Shown one piece after another: positions 35,889-44,633 of a stretch of 64,000 nucleotides of DNA. The stretch covers positions 62,001 through 126,000 of the forward strand of contig JAGAQJ010000012.1 in the NCBI GenBank assembly GCA_017622845.1, given 5' to 3'. Within the stretch, counting starts at the first letter, position 1, and each line of letters begins with the position of its first letter. The notes under the pieces are model-generated. The model did not search any database. It saw only the letters and a program-made list of their open reading frames with translations, and was not told where the DNA came from. The translations under genes and the position numbers were made by a program. The stretch is from Lachnospiraceae bacterium (GTDB lineage Bacteria > Bacillota > Clostridia > Lachnospirales > Lachnospiraceae).

Positions 35889-37636
35889 CAGTTGTCACCT
35901 CCATTCTCATCAAAGTCCGCATTTCCGCCTGTCTGCGACTCATACACTTCACGGTAAATCGGACTGGTCTTTAACAGCTCATCATGACTGCCGAATGCAG
36001 CGACAGCGCCGTTATCCATGACAATAATACGGTCCGCATGCTGTACGCTGCTGATTCTCTGAGCGATGATAAGCTTTGTCGTATCCGGTATTTCCTCTGC
36101 AAATGCCTTACGTATCTTGGCATCCGTAGCAGTATCCACTGCACTTGTACTGTCGTCAAGAATCAGAATCCTGGGTTTTTTCAGCAGTGCTCTTGCAATA
36201 CAAAGTCTCTGCTTCTGTCCGCCGGAAACGTTTGTGCCGCCCTGCTCGATAAATGTGTTGTATTTCTCCGGCATCTTCTGTATAAACTCGTCTGCACATG
36301 CAAGCTGACAGGCTTTCCTGCACTCCTCCTCAGATGCCTCCTTGTTACCCCATCGGAGGTTTTCCAGTATCGTGCCGCTGAACAGTACATTTTTCTGCAG
36401 CACAACTGCTACCTGATTTCTGAGCGCCTCCATATCATATTTCCGCACATCGATTCCGCCTACCAGAAGCTCACCTGATGTGACATCATACAGACGGCTT
36501 ATCAGGTTAACCAGACTTGACTTGGCACTTCCTGTTCCGCCCAAAATACCAATAGTTTCTCCTGATTTAATTTCAAGGTTGATATGATTCAATACCGGTT
36601 TTCCAGTCTTATTGTATGCAAAGGAAACATCCTGAAATGAAATGCTTCCGTCTTTCACATCCATAACAGGGTTTTCCGGATTTTCAAGGTCTGTTTTTTC
36701 CGTAATGACTTCTGCAATACGCTTTGCACTGGCATAGCTCATTGAAAGCATAACAAATATCATTGCCACCATCATCAGGCTCATCAGAATATTCATGCAG
36801 TATGTCAGCAGACTCATCATCTCACCTGTAGTCAGATTACCTGCGACAATTGACTTGGCGCCAAGCCATGAAATCAAGAGTATGCATGCATATACGGTTG
36901 CCTGCATCAGAGGCATATTGATGACAACCAGCTTCTCTGCCTTCAGAAACATATTGTAAATATTCTGATTTGCCTTTGAGAATTTCTCTTTTTCATAATC
37001 CTCACGCACATAAGCTTTTACGACACGAATTGCCGATACATTCTCCTGCACGCTTGCATTCAACGCATCATATTTTTCAAAAACCTGCCTGAAATATCTG
37101 TTTGCCCTTGGCAGAATCAATGCGATACAGATTGCCAGAAAAACAATTGCAACAAGATAAATGCTTGCAAGTCTGGCATTGATGGAAAATGCCATAACCA
37201 TCGCAATAATCATGGATGCCGGTGCACGCATTGCCATACGCAGAATCATCTGGTACGCATTTTGAATATTCGTTACATCGGTCGTAAGTCTTGTAATCAG
37301 ACTTGAAGTCGAATATTTATCAATGTTTGAGAAGGAATATGTCTGAATGTTCTCAAACATCGCCTTTCTGAGGTTTCTTGCAAAGCCTGTAGATGCTCTT
37401 GCACCGTACTTTGCTCCCATCAGTCCCGCCCACAATCCAATCAGCGCCATTACAATCATAACTGCACCGATTTTATAGATATGATTCAGGTTGCCTGCGT
37501 TGACGCCATCATCAATAATCGATGCCATCAGCAGTGGGATAATCATTTCCATGATAACCTCTAAAATCATGAAAACAGGCGTAAGCAGGGAATCTTTTTT
37601 AAATTCCTTAATTTGTGCGCCTAATACCTTTAGCAT
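35888..37636 (-). CDS. ABC exporter half-transporter, degenerate-site subunit
   Basis: The 582-residue partner has six transmembrane helices and a nucleotide-binding domain with Walker A LGGTGSAKSSLV (Ala at the usual third Gly) and Walker B ILILDDSTSAVD, where Asp replaces the catalytic Glu. Signature VSGGQKQRL is intact. These substitutions mark the non-hydrolytic half of asymmetric exporters. It is 63 nt after the MarR gene, so the three genes probably form one unit. Confidence 0.93.
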   Translation of the reverse strand: MLKVLGAQIKEFKKDSLLTPVFMILEVIMEMIIPLLMASIIDDGVNAGNLNHIYKIGAVMIVMALIGLWAGLMGAKYGARASTGFARNLRKAMFENIQTYSFSNIDKYSTSSLITRLTTDVTNIQNAYQMILRMAMRAPASMIIAMVMAFSINARLASIYLVAIVFLAICIALILPRANRYFRQVFEKYDALNASVQENVSAIRVVKAYVREDYEKEKFSKANQNIYNMFLKAEKLVVINMPLMQATVYACILLISWLGAKSIVAGNLTTGEMMSLLTYCMNILMSLMMVAMIFVMLSMSYASAKRIAEVITEKTDLENPENPVMDVKDGSISFQDVSFAYNKTGKPVLNHINLEIKSGETIGILGGTGSAKSSLVNLISRLYDVTSGELLVGGIDVRKYDMEALRNQVAVVLQKNVLFSGTILENLRWGNKEASEEECRKACQLACADEFIQKMPEKYNTFIEQGGTNVSGGQKQRLCIARALLKKPRILILDDSTSAVDTATDAKIRKAFAEEIPDTTKLIIAQRISSVQHADRIIVMDNGAVAAFGSHDELLKTSPIYREVYESQTGGNADFDENGGDN

Positions 37637-37699
37637 AATAATCTTCCTTTCCTGTTTTATTATGAATAACCATAAAACACCTTGAAATGATGCTCTGGG

Positions 37700-38110
37700 T
37701 TATTTGCTCATATTTTCGAGAAGTTTTTCCGATACCTTATAAAAAATATCAAGCTCATCCTCTTCAATTCCCTCAAGCAGAGCGATATCCATCTTGTCAA
37801 TAATATCCTTTGTCTTTTTAGCCGTTTCCGCCCCCTGTTCGGTAAGAAGGATTCTTTTGAGTCTTGCATCTCCTGCAACCGCTTCTCTTTTGATATATCC
37901 CTTTTTCTCCATAAGCTGTAATATGGCAGTCACGGTAGAACGCTTGATATTAAATTCAGACTCTATCGTTTTCTGGTAAATTTCTCTGTCCTGATTGCGC
38001 TGCAGATAGCCCATAATCCAGCCATGCATAAAAGTGACTTCATCAAGGCCTTCCTCAATTCCGCATTTTAAAAATTTGTTCTTAAATGCTCCATTCAGGC
38101 TTTTAATCAT
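37700..38110 (-). CDS. MarR-family regulator of the exporter operon
   Basis: A 136-residue winged helix-turn-helix protein: FNIKRSTVTAILQLMEKKGYIKRE is the recognition helix and wing region, followed by DARLKRILLTEQGAETA. It is the first gene of the operon with the two exporter halves, which in related systems is repressed by the MarR protein until a toxic compound binds. AAATAGG precedes the ATG. The operator probably lies around the promoter at 38295-38323. Confidence 0.9.
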   Translation of the reverse strand: MIKSLNGAFKNKFLKCGIEEGLDEVTFMHGWIMGYLQRNQDREIYQKTIESEFNIKRSTVTAILQLMEKKGYIKREAVAGDARLKRILLTEQGAETAKKTKDIIDKMDIALLEGIEEDELDIFYKVSEKLLENMSK

Positions 38111-38294
38111 ATGACCTATTTTTCTCTTACCAGGCGGCGCGGAATTGCATTTCTCTATGTCCCCCGGCTGGTGCTGTCCTTTTTTTCTGTGCCTGCTGAT
38201 ATCAGAACTGCATTTACTTAGACTCTCCGTATCTTCTCACCTCTTTTCCCCATCACAAACTTTTTGTTCGTTCTCAAACTGTTCGTGTGCTAAC

Positions 38295-38323
38295 ATTTTA
38301 TTATCTATTCACACATTCGTCAA
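38295..38323 (-). promoter_or_regulatory. Promoter of the MarR-exporter operon
   Basis: TTGACG (38318-38323), a 17-nt spacer and TAAAAT (38295-38300) on the minus strand. The start lies near 38288. Confidence 0.65.
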
Positions 38324-38442
38324 TACCTATCAATTCTTTTCATAATGTTTATATTTTTTTAAGATTTCTGCCGGCATTTCTTTAGAATCAGAAACAGTCC
38401 GATTTGTGCTCCTGTACACTGACGTCAGGTTTCTATATGCGT

Positions 38443-38480
38443 AAAAAGACTGTCAGTTTGATTGTTCTGACAGTCTTTAC
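38443..38480 (-). terminator. Terminator after the uup-type ABC-F gene
   Basis: AAAGACTGTCAG and CTGACAGTCTTT form a perfect 12-bp stem with a 10-nt loop. The minus strand ends TTTTTAC. Confidence 0.85.
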
Positions 38481-38493
38481 AATTCATATGCTT

Positions 38494-40350
38494 TTATTTT
38501 CCCTGAGCAGCTATTTTTTCCGCTAAATCCTGCAGGTACATCCAGCGCTCCATTTTTTCTTCAAGAAGAAGCCCGGCTGCCTCTTTCTCCTTTGTCAGCT
38601 CACCAAGTTTAACAAAGTCTCTGCTGTTTTTTACGATTTCCTCATCCAGCCTGGCAAGCTTTTCTTCAAGCTTTGCAATCTCATCATCAATTGTCTCATA
38701 TTCCTTCTGTTCTTTATAGGAAAATTTCAATTTTTCCTGCCGGTTCTTAATATTTTTCAAGCCGGATTCCTTCTCCGTGATAATTGAAACCTCCGGCTTA
38801 CTGCTTTTGCTTTCCTCAGCAGCTTTTGCATCTGAGGCTTCTTCCTCCCAAAGTCTTGCCTGATAATCCGTAAAACCGCCCTCGTACTGTTTAATCGCTC
38901 CATTCTGAAAAGCAAAAATCCGTCTCACCACCCTGTCAAGGAAGTAGCGGTCATGGGAAACGGTAATTACAATGCCGTCAAAATGGTCAAGATAATCTTC
39001 CAGAATCGTAAGTGTGCGGATATCCAAATCATTTGTCGGCTCATCAAGAATCAATACATTCGGAGCCTCCATCAGCACACGCAGCAGATTCAGCCTCCGT
39101 TTCTCTCCGCCGGAAAGCTTGCCGAGCAGGGAGTATTGTTTTTCAGGCGGAAACAAAAAACGGTCAAGCATCACAGATGCCGAAACGGAGCCGTCTGCCG
39201 TCTGCACATACTCCGCAGTATTTCTAATATAATCTATGACACGCATGTCAGGTTTCATGTACGCCAGACCCGCGTCTTTATCATTTCGGATTTCCTGTGC
39301 ATAATATCCGATTTTAATGGTCTGCCCTATGACGACCTCACCTGCATCAGGCTTTTCCATGCCGCAGATGATCTTCATCAGCGTGGACTTGCCGCATCCG
39401 TTTTCACCGATAAAACCTATCCTGTCATTTTTCAAAAAGATATAGCTAAAATCATTGATTAGCGTTTTTCCCTCATATCCCTTTGTGATGCCTCTCAGCT
39501 CTACCGTAGTCTTTCCCATTCGCGTTGAGACAGAGCTAAGCTCCAGCTCATTTTCCTTCTGTGGTCCTTTTTGTGCTGCAAGCGATTCGTAACGCTGTAT
39601 ATGTGCCTTTTGCTTGGTGCTTCTTGCACGCGCTCCACGCTGCATCCACTCAAGCTCCACGCGCAGGATGCTTTGCCGTTTTCTCTCTGTGGCAAGCTCC
39701 ATGTCTTCACGCTGTGCCTTGAGCTCCAGAAAGCCGGAGTAGTTTGTCTGGTAGCTGTAGGTTTTCCCCTTGTCAATCTCCACAATCCTGTTTGACACAC
39801 TGTCAAGGAAATAACGGTCATGCGTAACCATGACAAGCGCACCCTTAAAATTCTTAAGGTATTCCTCAAGCCAGTCCGCCATAGACGAATCCAGGTGGTT
39901 TGTCGGCTCGTCAAGCACCAGCACGTCTGCTTTCGACAGTAAAGTACCGGCAAGCGCAATTCTCTTCCTCTGACCGCCTGACATCGTATCTACTCTTTGG
40001 TCATAATCACGGATTCCAAGCTTTTGCAGCATCGTTTTGGCATCGCTTTCGAGCGACCATTCATTGTCATGCGTCAGATTTCCATCCATTACAGCCTCAA
40101 GCGCTGTCGCCCCTTTTCGAAAATCCGGCGCCTGCGGAAGATAACGGAGCATGATATGGTTTGCCCTTGTTATAGTGCCCTTATCCGGTTCTTCAAGACC
40201 TGTCAGCATTTTTAAAAGTGTCGTCTTTCCTGTACCATTGATGCCTATAATCCCCACCTTTTCCTGCTCGTCAACCGTAAAAGACGCATTGTCAAAAAGC
40301 GGCGTGTCTGTATAGTACTTTGTGATGTTTTCAATATTAATCAGGTTCAT
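38494..40350 (-). CDS. ABC-F family ATPase, Uup-like
   Basis: Two fused nucleotide-binding domains without membrane helices: GINGTGKTT, LSKADVLVLDEPTNHLD and GENGCGKST, LSGGEKRRLNLLR, VLILDEPTNDLD. The linker between them carries the arm-like RVELEWMQRGARARSTKQKA stretch. A C-terminal coiled coil (residues 535-615) marks the Uup type, whose members act on ribosomes or DNA structures. A ribosome-protection role against antibiotics cannot be excluded from sequence alone. It is 618 residues long and follows greA with about 94 nt between. Confidence 0.92.
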   Translation of the reverse strand: MNLINIENITKYYTDTPLFDNASFTVDEQEKVGIIGINGTGKTTLLKMLTGLEEPDKGTITRANHIMLRYLPQAPDFRKGATALEAVMDGNLTHDNEWSLESDAKTMLQKLGIRDYDQRVDTMSGGQRKRIALAGTLLSKADVLVLDEPTNHLDSSMADWLEEYLKNFKGALVMVTHDRYFLDSVSNRIVEIDKGKTYSYQTNYSGFLELKAQREDMELATERKRQSILRVELEWMQRGARARSTKQKAHIQRYESLAAQKGPQKENELELSSVSTRMGKTTVELRGITKGYEGKTLINDFSYIFLKNDRIGFIGENGCGKSTLMKIICGMEKPDAGEVVIGQTIKIGYYAQEIRNDKDAGLAYMKPDMRVIDYIRNTAEYVQTADGSVSASVMLDRFLFPPEKQYSLLGKLSGGEKRRLNLLRVLMEAPNVLILDEPTNDLDIRTLTILEDYLDHFDGIVITVSHDRYFLDRVVRRIFAFQNGAIKQYEGGFTDYQARLWEEEASDAKAAEESKSSKPEVSIITEKESGLKNIKNRQEKLKFSYKEQKEYETIDDEIAKLEEKLARLDEEIVKNSRDFVKLGELTKEKEAAGLLLEEKMERWMYLQDLAEKIAAQGK

Positions 40351-40444
40351 TTACACTATCCTCTCATCCGTCTTAAATTAGCTTCCGCCTCGTCCGAATT
40401 ACCCGGTTTCAAGCATCATAAACGGTTAAATCATTTATAATGCG

Positions 40445-40948
40445 CTAAAATTTCCTAAGCTCTATGGAATCATCATCAGGAGTGTTTTCCACAGATTTAA
40501 CCACTACATCATAGCCAAATTCATTGTTGACCTGTACATGCACAACATCACCGCACTTATGCCCTGCAAGCGATTTACCTATCGGCGATTCAATGCTGAT
40601 TAAGCCCTGCAGAGGGTTATTTCTCACAGTGGTCACCAGACGGTATTTTTCAATCGTACCATCTTCGACAAATTCGACCTCAACTGTTTTATTCAGCCCG
40701 ATTTCATCTTCTTTGGCGTTGTCCTCTATGATTTCAGCAGTTCGAATCATTCTTTCAAGATAACGGATACGGCTCTCATTCTGGTTCTTATATTTTTTGG
40801 CAGCATAGTACTCAAAATTCTCACTTAAATCGCCCTGCGCTCTTGCCTCCTTTACTGCCTCTAAAGCCTCCTTACGAACCACGAGCTTTCTATGCTCAAT
40901 TTCCTCCTCCATTTTTTTAATATCATTTCTGGTCAGTTTATCATTCAT
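40445..40948 (-). CDS. GreA/GreB-family transcription elongation factor
   Basis: Gre factors rescue backtracked RNA polymerase. The N-terminal coiled coil has the acidic tip GDLSENFEYYAAKK (Asp and Glu that act at the polymerase active site), followed by the C-terminal FKBP-like domain (ISIESPIGKSLAGHKCGDVVHV). The 167-residue length and tip match GreA, but the divergent C-terminus could mean a second paralog. Its promoter region includes AGGATATCCT palindromic repeats. It is a single unit before the uup-type gene. Confidence 0.9.
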   Translation of the reverse strand: MNDKLTRNDIKKMEEEIEHRKLVVRKEALEAVKEARAQGDLSENFEYYAAKKYKNQNESRIRYLERMIRTAEIIEDNAKEDEIGLNKTVEVEFVEDGTIEKYRLVTTVRNNPLQGLISIESPIGKSLAGHKCGDVVHVQVNNEFGYDVVVKSVENTPDDDSIELRKF

Positions 40949-41193
40949 ATTAACTTCTCATACTCCTCTCATCTTACAAAGTAGTAGTGTTTATAGTCCT
41001 CTCCAAGGACCGTATTGTCCACTGTGCACTGACGCTAAAAAACTATAGCACAAAAACTTAGGATATCCTGAATATTACCTTATAATATCCAAAATATCCT
41101 GCTGGTGTGATTGTCCTCTTTATAGCGAAAGCTGTACGAAGGTGTCTGTCATTTGCCATGATGCTTCCGGCAATGACAACTGCTAATGCTATG

Positions 41194-41664
41194 TTAATAA
41201 ATGCTCAGACTATACACCTCCGCTTCGTGCTTTACGAGAAATTCCTTCATGATACCATTTTCTATACACTGCTTCACAGCATTATGCACCGCATCTTCAA
41301 TAGTCATTCCCGACTTTTGATTGGCACGAATAACATTCACCAGAAACATATAATCTGCCAACGGTCTGCATTTCTCTAAAAGCTCCTCATTCCTGTCGGG
41401 ATTAATGTTCAGCACTTCGGCTGTCCATTCAAAATTATAATCGCCAACGGGATTGATGAACGCATCCGACAGTCTCAGAACTTCCCTTGCAGGCGCTTCT
41501 GCATCACCGTTATATAGGACAACATATTTTGGTGTTGGTATCTTTATGAGTTTCCTTCCGTATATATTCAACTCATTTACTTTTATATACTGGTCATACA
41601 ATTGACCAAAATACATGAACCCCCTTAAAGGCATGTTCGGATTCCAGCTGTATGGATGTCATGC
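41194..41664 (-). pseudogene. Remnant of an Rpn-family (PD-(D/E)XK) nuclease/transposase gene
   Basis: The readable part shows MPLRGFMYFGQLYDQYIK, YGRKLIKIPTPKYVVLYNG and a later EVLNINPDRNEELLEKCRPLADY, characteristic of Rpn recombination-promoting nucleases widespread in Lachnospiraceae. The family similarity continues upstream of the ATG as HPYSWNPN and then meets an in-frame TGA near 41662-41664. The N-terminal third is missing, including its PD motif. The C-terminus stops soon after the KEFLVKHEAEV segment. It is therefore a decayed copy. Confidence 0.75.
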
Positions 41665-41823
41665 GTAGTTCTTTGGTCCCTCTTTTTTATTTTATGAACT
41701 GTTCTTTTTGTCTTTACCGGCATAAAGTATTTTCCTTTTTATTTTATTTATATATTCTAACACAATGACCGCTTTGCATGCAAGAGCGAAAACGTAGAAT
41801 ACAACTACTCATATAGTATTTCG

Positions 41824-41932
41824 TTACTGTCCACACCCTATCTGATTTTGAACCAATCTTGTCTGCAAAAAGCGTAAACAGCAGGATTTTGGCACATGAT
41901 TCTCTCTACTTTGATGTTCGAGTGAACAGTAA
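41824..41932. mobile_element. 109-bp MITE-like element with 11-bp terminal inverted repeats
   Basis: The left end TTACTGTCCAC and the right end GTGAACAGTAA are inverted repeats with one mismatch. The interior has no coding sign. No target-site duplication is clear. The surrounding space of about 400 bp (41665-42070) has no other feature I can support. Confidence 0.5.
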
Positions 41933-42070
41933 CTATAATTCAATCTAACAAAAGGAAAAGGAATAAAGGTACACCTGCCGTAAACAAGTGTACTTCTATT
42001 CCTAAAATTTATTTTAAAGATTAATGCAGTTATTGCTATCATCAAACCGACCGAACTTTATAAAACTTTT

Positions 42071-42922
42071 TTATTTTGTTTTATTTACTATTTTGCTTCT
42101 GTGAATTGCATACAAAGGAAGCGCTACAAATACCATACCGCCCAGAATATTTCCTATTGTAACAGGTATCAGATTAGAGACAAAGCCTCCAATGTTGAGA
42201 TTTGCGGCAATTTGATCCGCCGTAATGCCGTAAAGCTCCTCTGCCTTTGCCACATAAGTATCATTCATACCAGCCATAATGCCTGCCGGAATATAGAACA
42301 TATTTGCAACACAGTGCTCCCAGCCGCCGATTACGAAGGCACAGATAGGGAAAAATATCGCCCAAACCTTACCTGCGATATCCTTTGCCGCTGTAGCCAT
42401 CAGAACAGCCATGCAGACGAGGATATTGCATAGGATTCCTGAACATATCGCCTTGAAAGGGGTGATAGTCGCCTTTCCATAAGCTACTTTGATGGTGAAT
42501 GCGCCAAGCGCTCCATCTGTATAGTCAAGAAGTCCGCTGAAATACACAAGTGCTGCAATCAGCACAGCGCCAACCATATTGCTGAAAAAGACAATTACAA
42601 GTGTCTTAATCATAGAAAGCGCACTGAACTTCTTGTCTGCCACGCCTGCAATCATCAGGCAGTCGCCTGTAAAAAGCTCTCCCCCGACAAATACTATCAT
42701 CATCAGTCCCACCGGGAAGATGCAGCCTGCAAGCGTCTTAGATAGTCCCTGATTTGCAATATTATGTACTGCTGCGTTGCTTGATGCACCACCGAATGCG
42801 ATAAATGCTCCTGCCATAATGCCAAGCAGTATGCACTTCAATATCGGCAGCTTTGCTTTGGCTTCTCCTGCTTTCATGTTCGCGTCCAGCACTTGTGCCG
42901 GTGTATTAAATGCGTTATCCAT
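42071..42922 (-). CDS. Formate/nitrite transporter family protein
   Basis: The FocA/NirC family forms pentameric channels for formate, nitrite or hydrosulfide. Six helices fill residues 25-275, with the family sequences GGASSNAAVHNI, GGELFTGDCLM, FFSNMVGAVL, and GWEHCVANMFYIPAG, which includes the central His-type gate region. The ATG at 42922 (MDNAFNTPAQVLD) follows AAGGAG and gives 283 residues. The specificity (formate is likely in a fermenter) is not readable from sequence. Confidence 0.92.
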   Translation of the reverse strand: MDNAFNTPAQVLDANMKAGEAKAKLPILKCILLGIMAGAFIAFGGASSNAAVHNIANQGLSKTLAGCIFPVGLMMIVFVGGELFTGDCLMIAGVADKKFSALSMIKTLVIVFFSNMVGAVLIAALVYFSGLLDYTDGALGAFTIKVAYGKATITPFKAICSGILCNILVCMAVLMATAAKDIAGKVWAIFFPICAFVIGGWEHCVANMFYIPAGIMAGMNDTYVAKAEELYGITADQIAANLNIGGFVSNLIPVTIGNILGGMVFVALPLYAIHRSKIVNKTK

Positions 42923-43083
42923 TTTTATGTACTCCTTTTCCTTCTTCTGCAACAGCATATCTTGCAATGTCATGCTGTCGACTCGTTTTCATGTAAGATT
43001 ATACCTCATAAAACGGATTTTGCAAATAGCTTTATTATTCCTTTTATAGCTTTCTTTGCCAGCTTTTGCTTTGCACTATTTAA

Positions 43084-43431
43084 TCATGTATTGTCCGAAA
43101 ATTCATCAATCACTTTTATTACTCCGATAATGTGTTCATTAAAATGATGCAGCTCCTCAGCCGGAATCCATAATTCCTGATGATATTCTCCTCCGACAAT
43201 ATGCACTTCAAATTGTGACAGATATTCATCATCTACCTCAAATTGTGTCACATAGCCTTTATGGTCATTATTGTATCGTACATTCCAGTTTCCGGCTATT
43301 TCGCATGCATACTTCCGATTCAGCACAGGATAAAAAACAGGCTGTTCCGGCAATCGTGGCGGAAAACATCTGCAGCCGCTTCTTTCAATTAATTCCAGTT
43401 CGGCAGTGCCTACTGGTCTATATAAAATCAT
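43084..43431 (-). CDS. Small conserved protein of the ADP-ribosylation/crystallin-J1-labelled family
   Basis: The 115 residues start MILYRPVGTAELELIERSG and contain FPPRLPEQPVFYPVLN and HQELWIPAEELHHFNEHI, which match a short protein widely annotated as ADP-ribosylation/crystallin J1. It is too short to be a full ADP-ribosylglycohydrolase. A GGAAGAAAG ribosome site precedes it. Function is not known. It stands alone between the formate transporter and the DHFR cassette. Confidence 0.8.
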   Translation of the reverse strand: MILYRPVGTAELELIERSGCRCFPPRLPEQPVFYPVLNRKYACEIAGNWNVRYNNDHKGYVTQFEVDDEYLSQFEVHIVGGEYHQELWIPAEELHHFNEHIIGVIKVIDEFSDNT

Positions 43432-43582
43432 ATTGCTTTCTTCCTTTCATTTCTAATTGCATAATCATATCATAATTTTGGTTTTGCAGCAACTTTTTTC
43501 CTTATTCACGCTATCTGTGAAAATTGCAGAGAAAAAAGCAAAGCAGACTGCTAGAAATAAAGACAGATTCACAAGAGAAAAG

Positions 43583-43596
43583 GTTACAGTTCAGCC
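43583..43596 (-). repeat. Left inverted copy of the 14-bp motif bounding the DHFR cassette
   Basis: GTTACAGTTCAGCC, 13 of 14 in the minus orientation. It lies 13 nt beyond the stop of the Cys-rich remnant. Confidence 0.5.
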
Positions 43597-43608
43597 GTAT
43601 GGATTATT

Positions 43609-43752
43609 TTAATCAAAACGAAGGCGGCAGAACTCTGAACAAAAGTCAAAGGTTTTTTCAGAAACAGCACCACATGAGCAAGTTACGAAGTCATGTCTGC
43701 ATGTTGATTCAATAATATCTTCACAAAGGTTACATTTAATAGTATTTTTAAT
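43609..43752 (-). pseudogene. Remnant of a small Cys-rich protein (DUF7695-like)
   Basis: The minus-strand reading IKCNLCEDIIES, RHDFVTCSCG matches the small protein family with a C-x2-C, RHDF and C-x-CG pattern (which I recall as DUF7695). It lies 36 nt after the DHFR-like gene. No ATG precedes it (ATT occurs where the start would be), and after CSCGAVS the sequence departs from the family and stops at FCRLRFD. It is therefore probably a decayed gene. Confidence 0.5.
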
Positions 43753-43788
43753 TATTTTTTCATTTTGAACTATCCTACAAACTGGAAT

Positions 43789-44319
43789 TTATCTTCTTGT
43801 ATAGATTAAATCTGTCATACCATTATATGACTGTGTATTAAGTAATCTTAATCGAATTTCTTGATTTACATTTTCAAAAAGTCGAATACCAGTGCCCAAA
43901 AGTGTTGGAATTACAGTAATATAATAGTAATCAATTAAATCCTCATTTAATAACTGTTGAATAAGATTTGCCCCACCACATATCCATATATCTTTTCCAC
44001 TTTTTTCTTTTAAACTTTTTGCCAAATAAACAGTATTTATATTTACAAATCGAATTTTTTCAGAGGAAGTCTGTTCTTTATGTGTAATGACATAAGTTGT
44101 AAAATCTTTATATATCCACTCTTTGGGTGAAAGTTCAGTAACAATTTGATGATAAGTATTCCACCCCATTAAAATTGTATCAATATTTTTTACAAATTCA
44201 GAGTAAACATCAATATTCTCATTATCGTTGCCTTGCCCTTTCAGCCAATCGACACTACCCTTACTATCCGCAATATATCCATCAAGGCTCATCGCAATAA
44301 ATAAACTAATTTTTCTCAT
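43789..44319 (-). CDS. Dihydrofolate-reductase-like (RibD C-terminal) protein
   Basis: The 176-residue protein begins MRKISLFIAMSLDGYIADSKGSVDWL, the start of the RibD C-terminal/DHFR fold family, with MGWNTYHQI, DIWICGGANLIQQLL and the ending DLIYTRR. True DHFR residues for folate are not all present, so its substrate is unknown. By eye the gene is far more AT-rich than its neighbours, which suggests recent transfer. AGGAG lies 10 nt before the ATG. It is enclosed by inverted copies of a dispersed motif. Confidence 0.88.
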   Translation of the reverse strand: MRKISLFIAMSLDGYIADSKGSVDWLKGQGNDNENIDVYSEFVKNIDTILMGWNTYHQIVTELSPKEWIYKDFTTYVITHKEQTSSEKIRFVNINTVYLAKSLKEKSGKDIWICGGANLIQQLLNEDLIDYYYITVIPTLLGTGIRLFENVNQEIRLRLLNTQSYNGMTDLIYTRR

Positions 44320-44465
44320 ATTTCATTATCTCCTCAAACCTCAAGTTGTTTTATTAAAACATAATTACTCAAATAAATATATAAGTAGTATATCATAAAG
44401 CCTATTCTTATGCACACATTTCTTTGACTTGTGTACATAGTTTATCCGGACAGGAATACATAAAA

Positions 44466-44479
44466 GGCTGAACTGTTAC
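44466..44479 (+). repeat. Right inverted copy of the 14-bp motif bounding the DHFR cassette
   Basis: GGCTGAACTGTTAC, the fullest copy seen. With the left copy it encloses about 900 bp. Confidence 0.5.
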
Positions 44480-44537
44480 ACAAAAATGTATGTTTTTATC
44501 ATTAACTGTTGAAAAGATACTTATTATCATGTTAAAC

Positions 44538-44594
44538 TAGAGCGTGTCTGAGAATGCTTTCTATGGACTTCTAAGCATTTTCAGACATGCTCTA
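44538..44594. repeat. 57-bp palindromic element
   Basis: Two 22-bp arms, starting TAGAGCGTGTCTGAG and ending AGACATGCTCTA, match at 20 positions, with the two differences tolerated as G-T pairs. A 13-nt centre separates them. It precedes the LacI-type gene and has the look of paired insertion-sequence ends or a small palindromic repeat. The rest of the 314-bp space (44320-44633) is without other features besides the nearby motif copy. Confidence 0.6.
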
Positions 44595-44633
44595 ATACTT
44601 TAGATGACGATTTTATCGAAAGTGAGTTTCAAT

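Larger units (their letters stand above)
38111..38493. other. 383-bp intergenic region between the uup-type gene and MarR
   Basis: It holds the MarR promoter, a leader of about 180 nt for MarR and, at its far end, the uup terminator. The leader contains direct repeats of GAACGAACA/CGAACAG near the start site, which may be part of a MarR operator. No further gene is seen; an 11-codon reading frame in the leader lacks a ribosome site. Confidence 0.45.

Noticed and set aside
38111-38290. Possible leader peptide (11 codons) in the MarR leader
   Set aside because: No ribosome site and no terminator or antiterminator structure around it.
41060-41100. AGGATATCCT and related ATATCC repeats before greA
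   Set aside because: Short, AT-rich and without a clear pattern; could be chance.
41824-42045. 73-residue minus-strand frame
   Set aside because: Its last part is the MITE-like element, and its start lacks a ribosome site.
43524-43715. 63-residue plus-strand frame
   Set aside because: It crosses the repeat copy and lies opposite the better-supported Cys-rich remnant; no family similarity.
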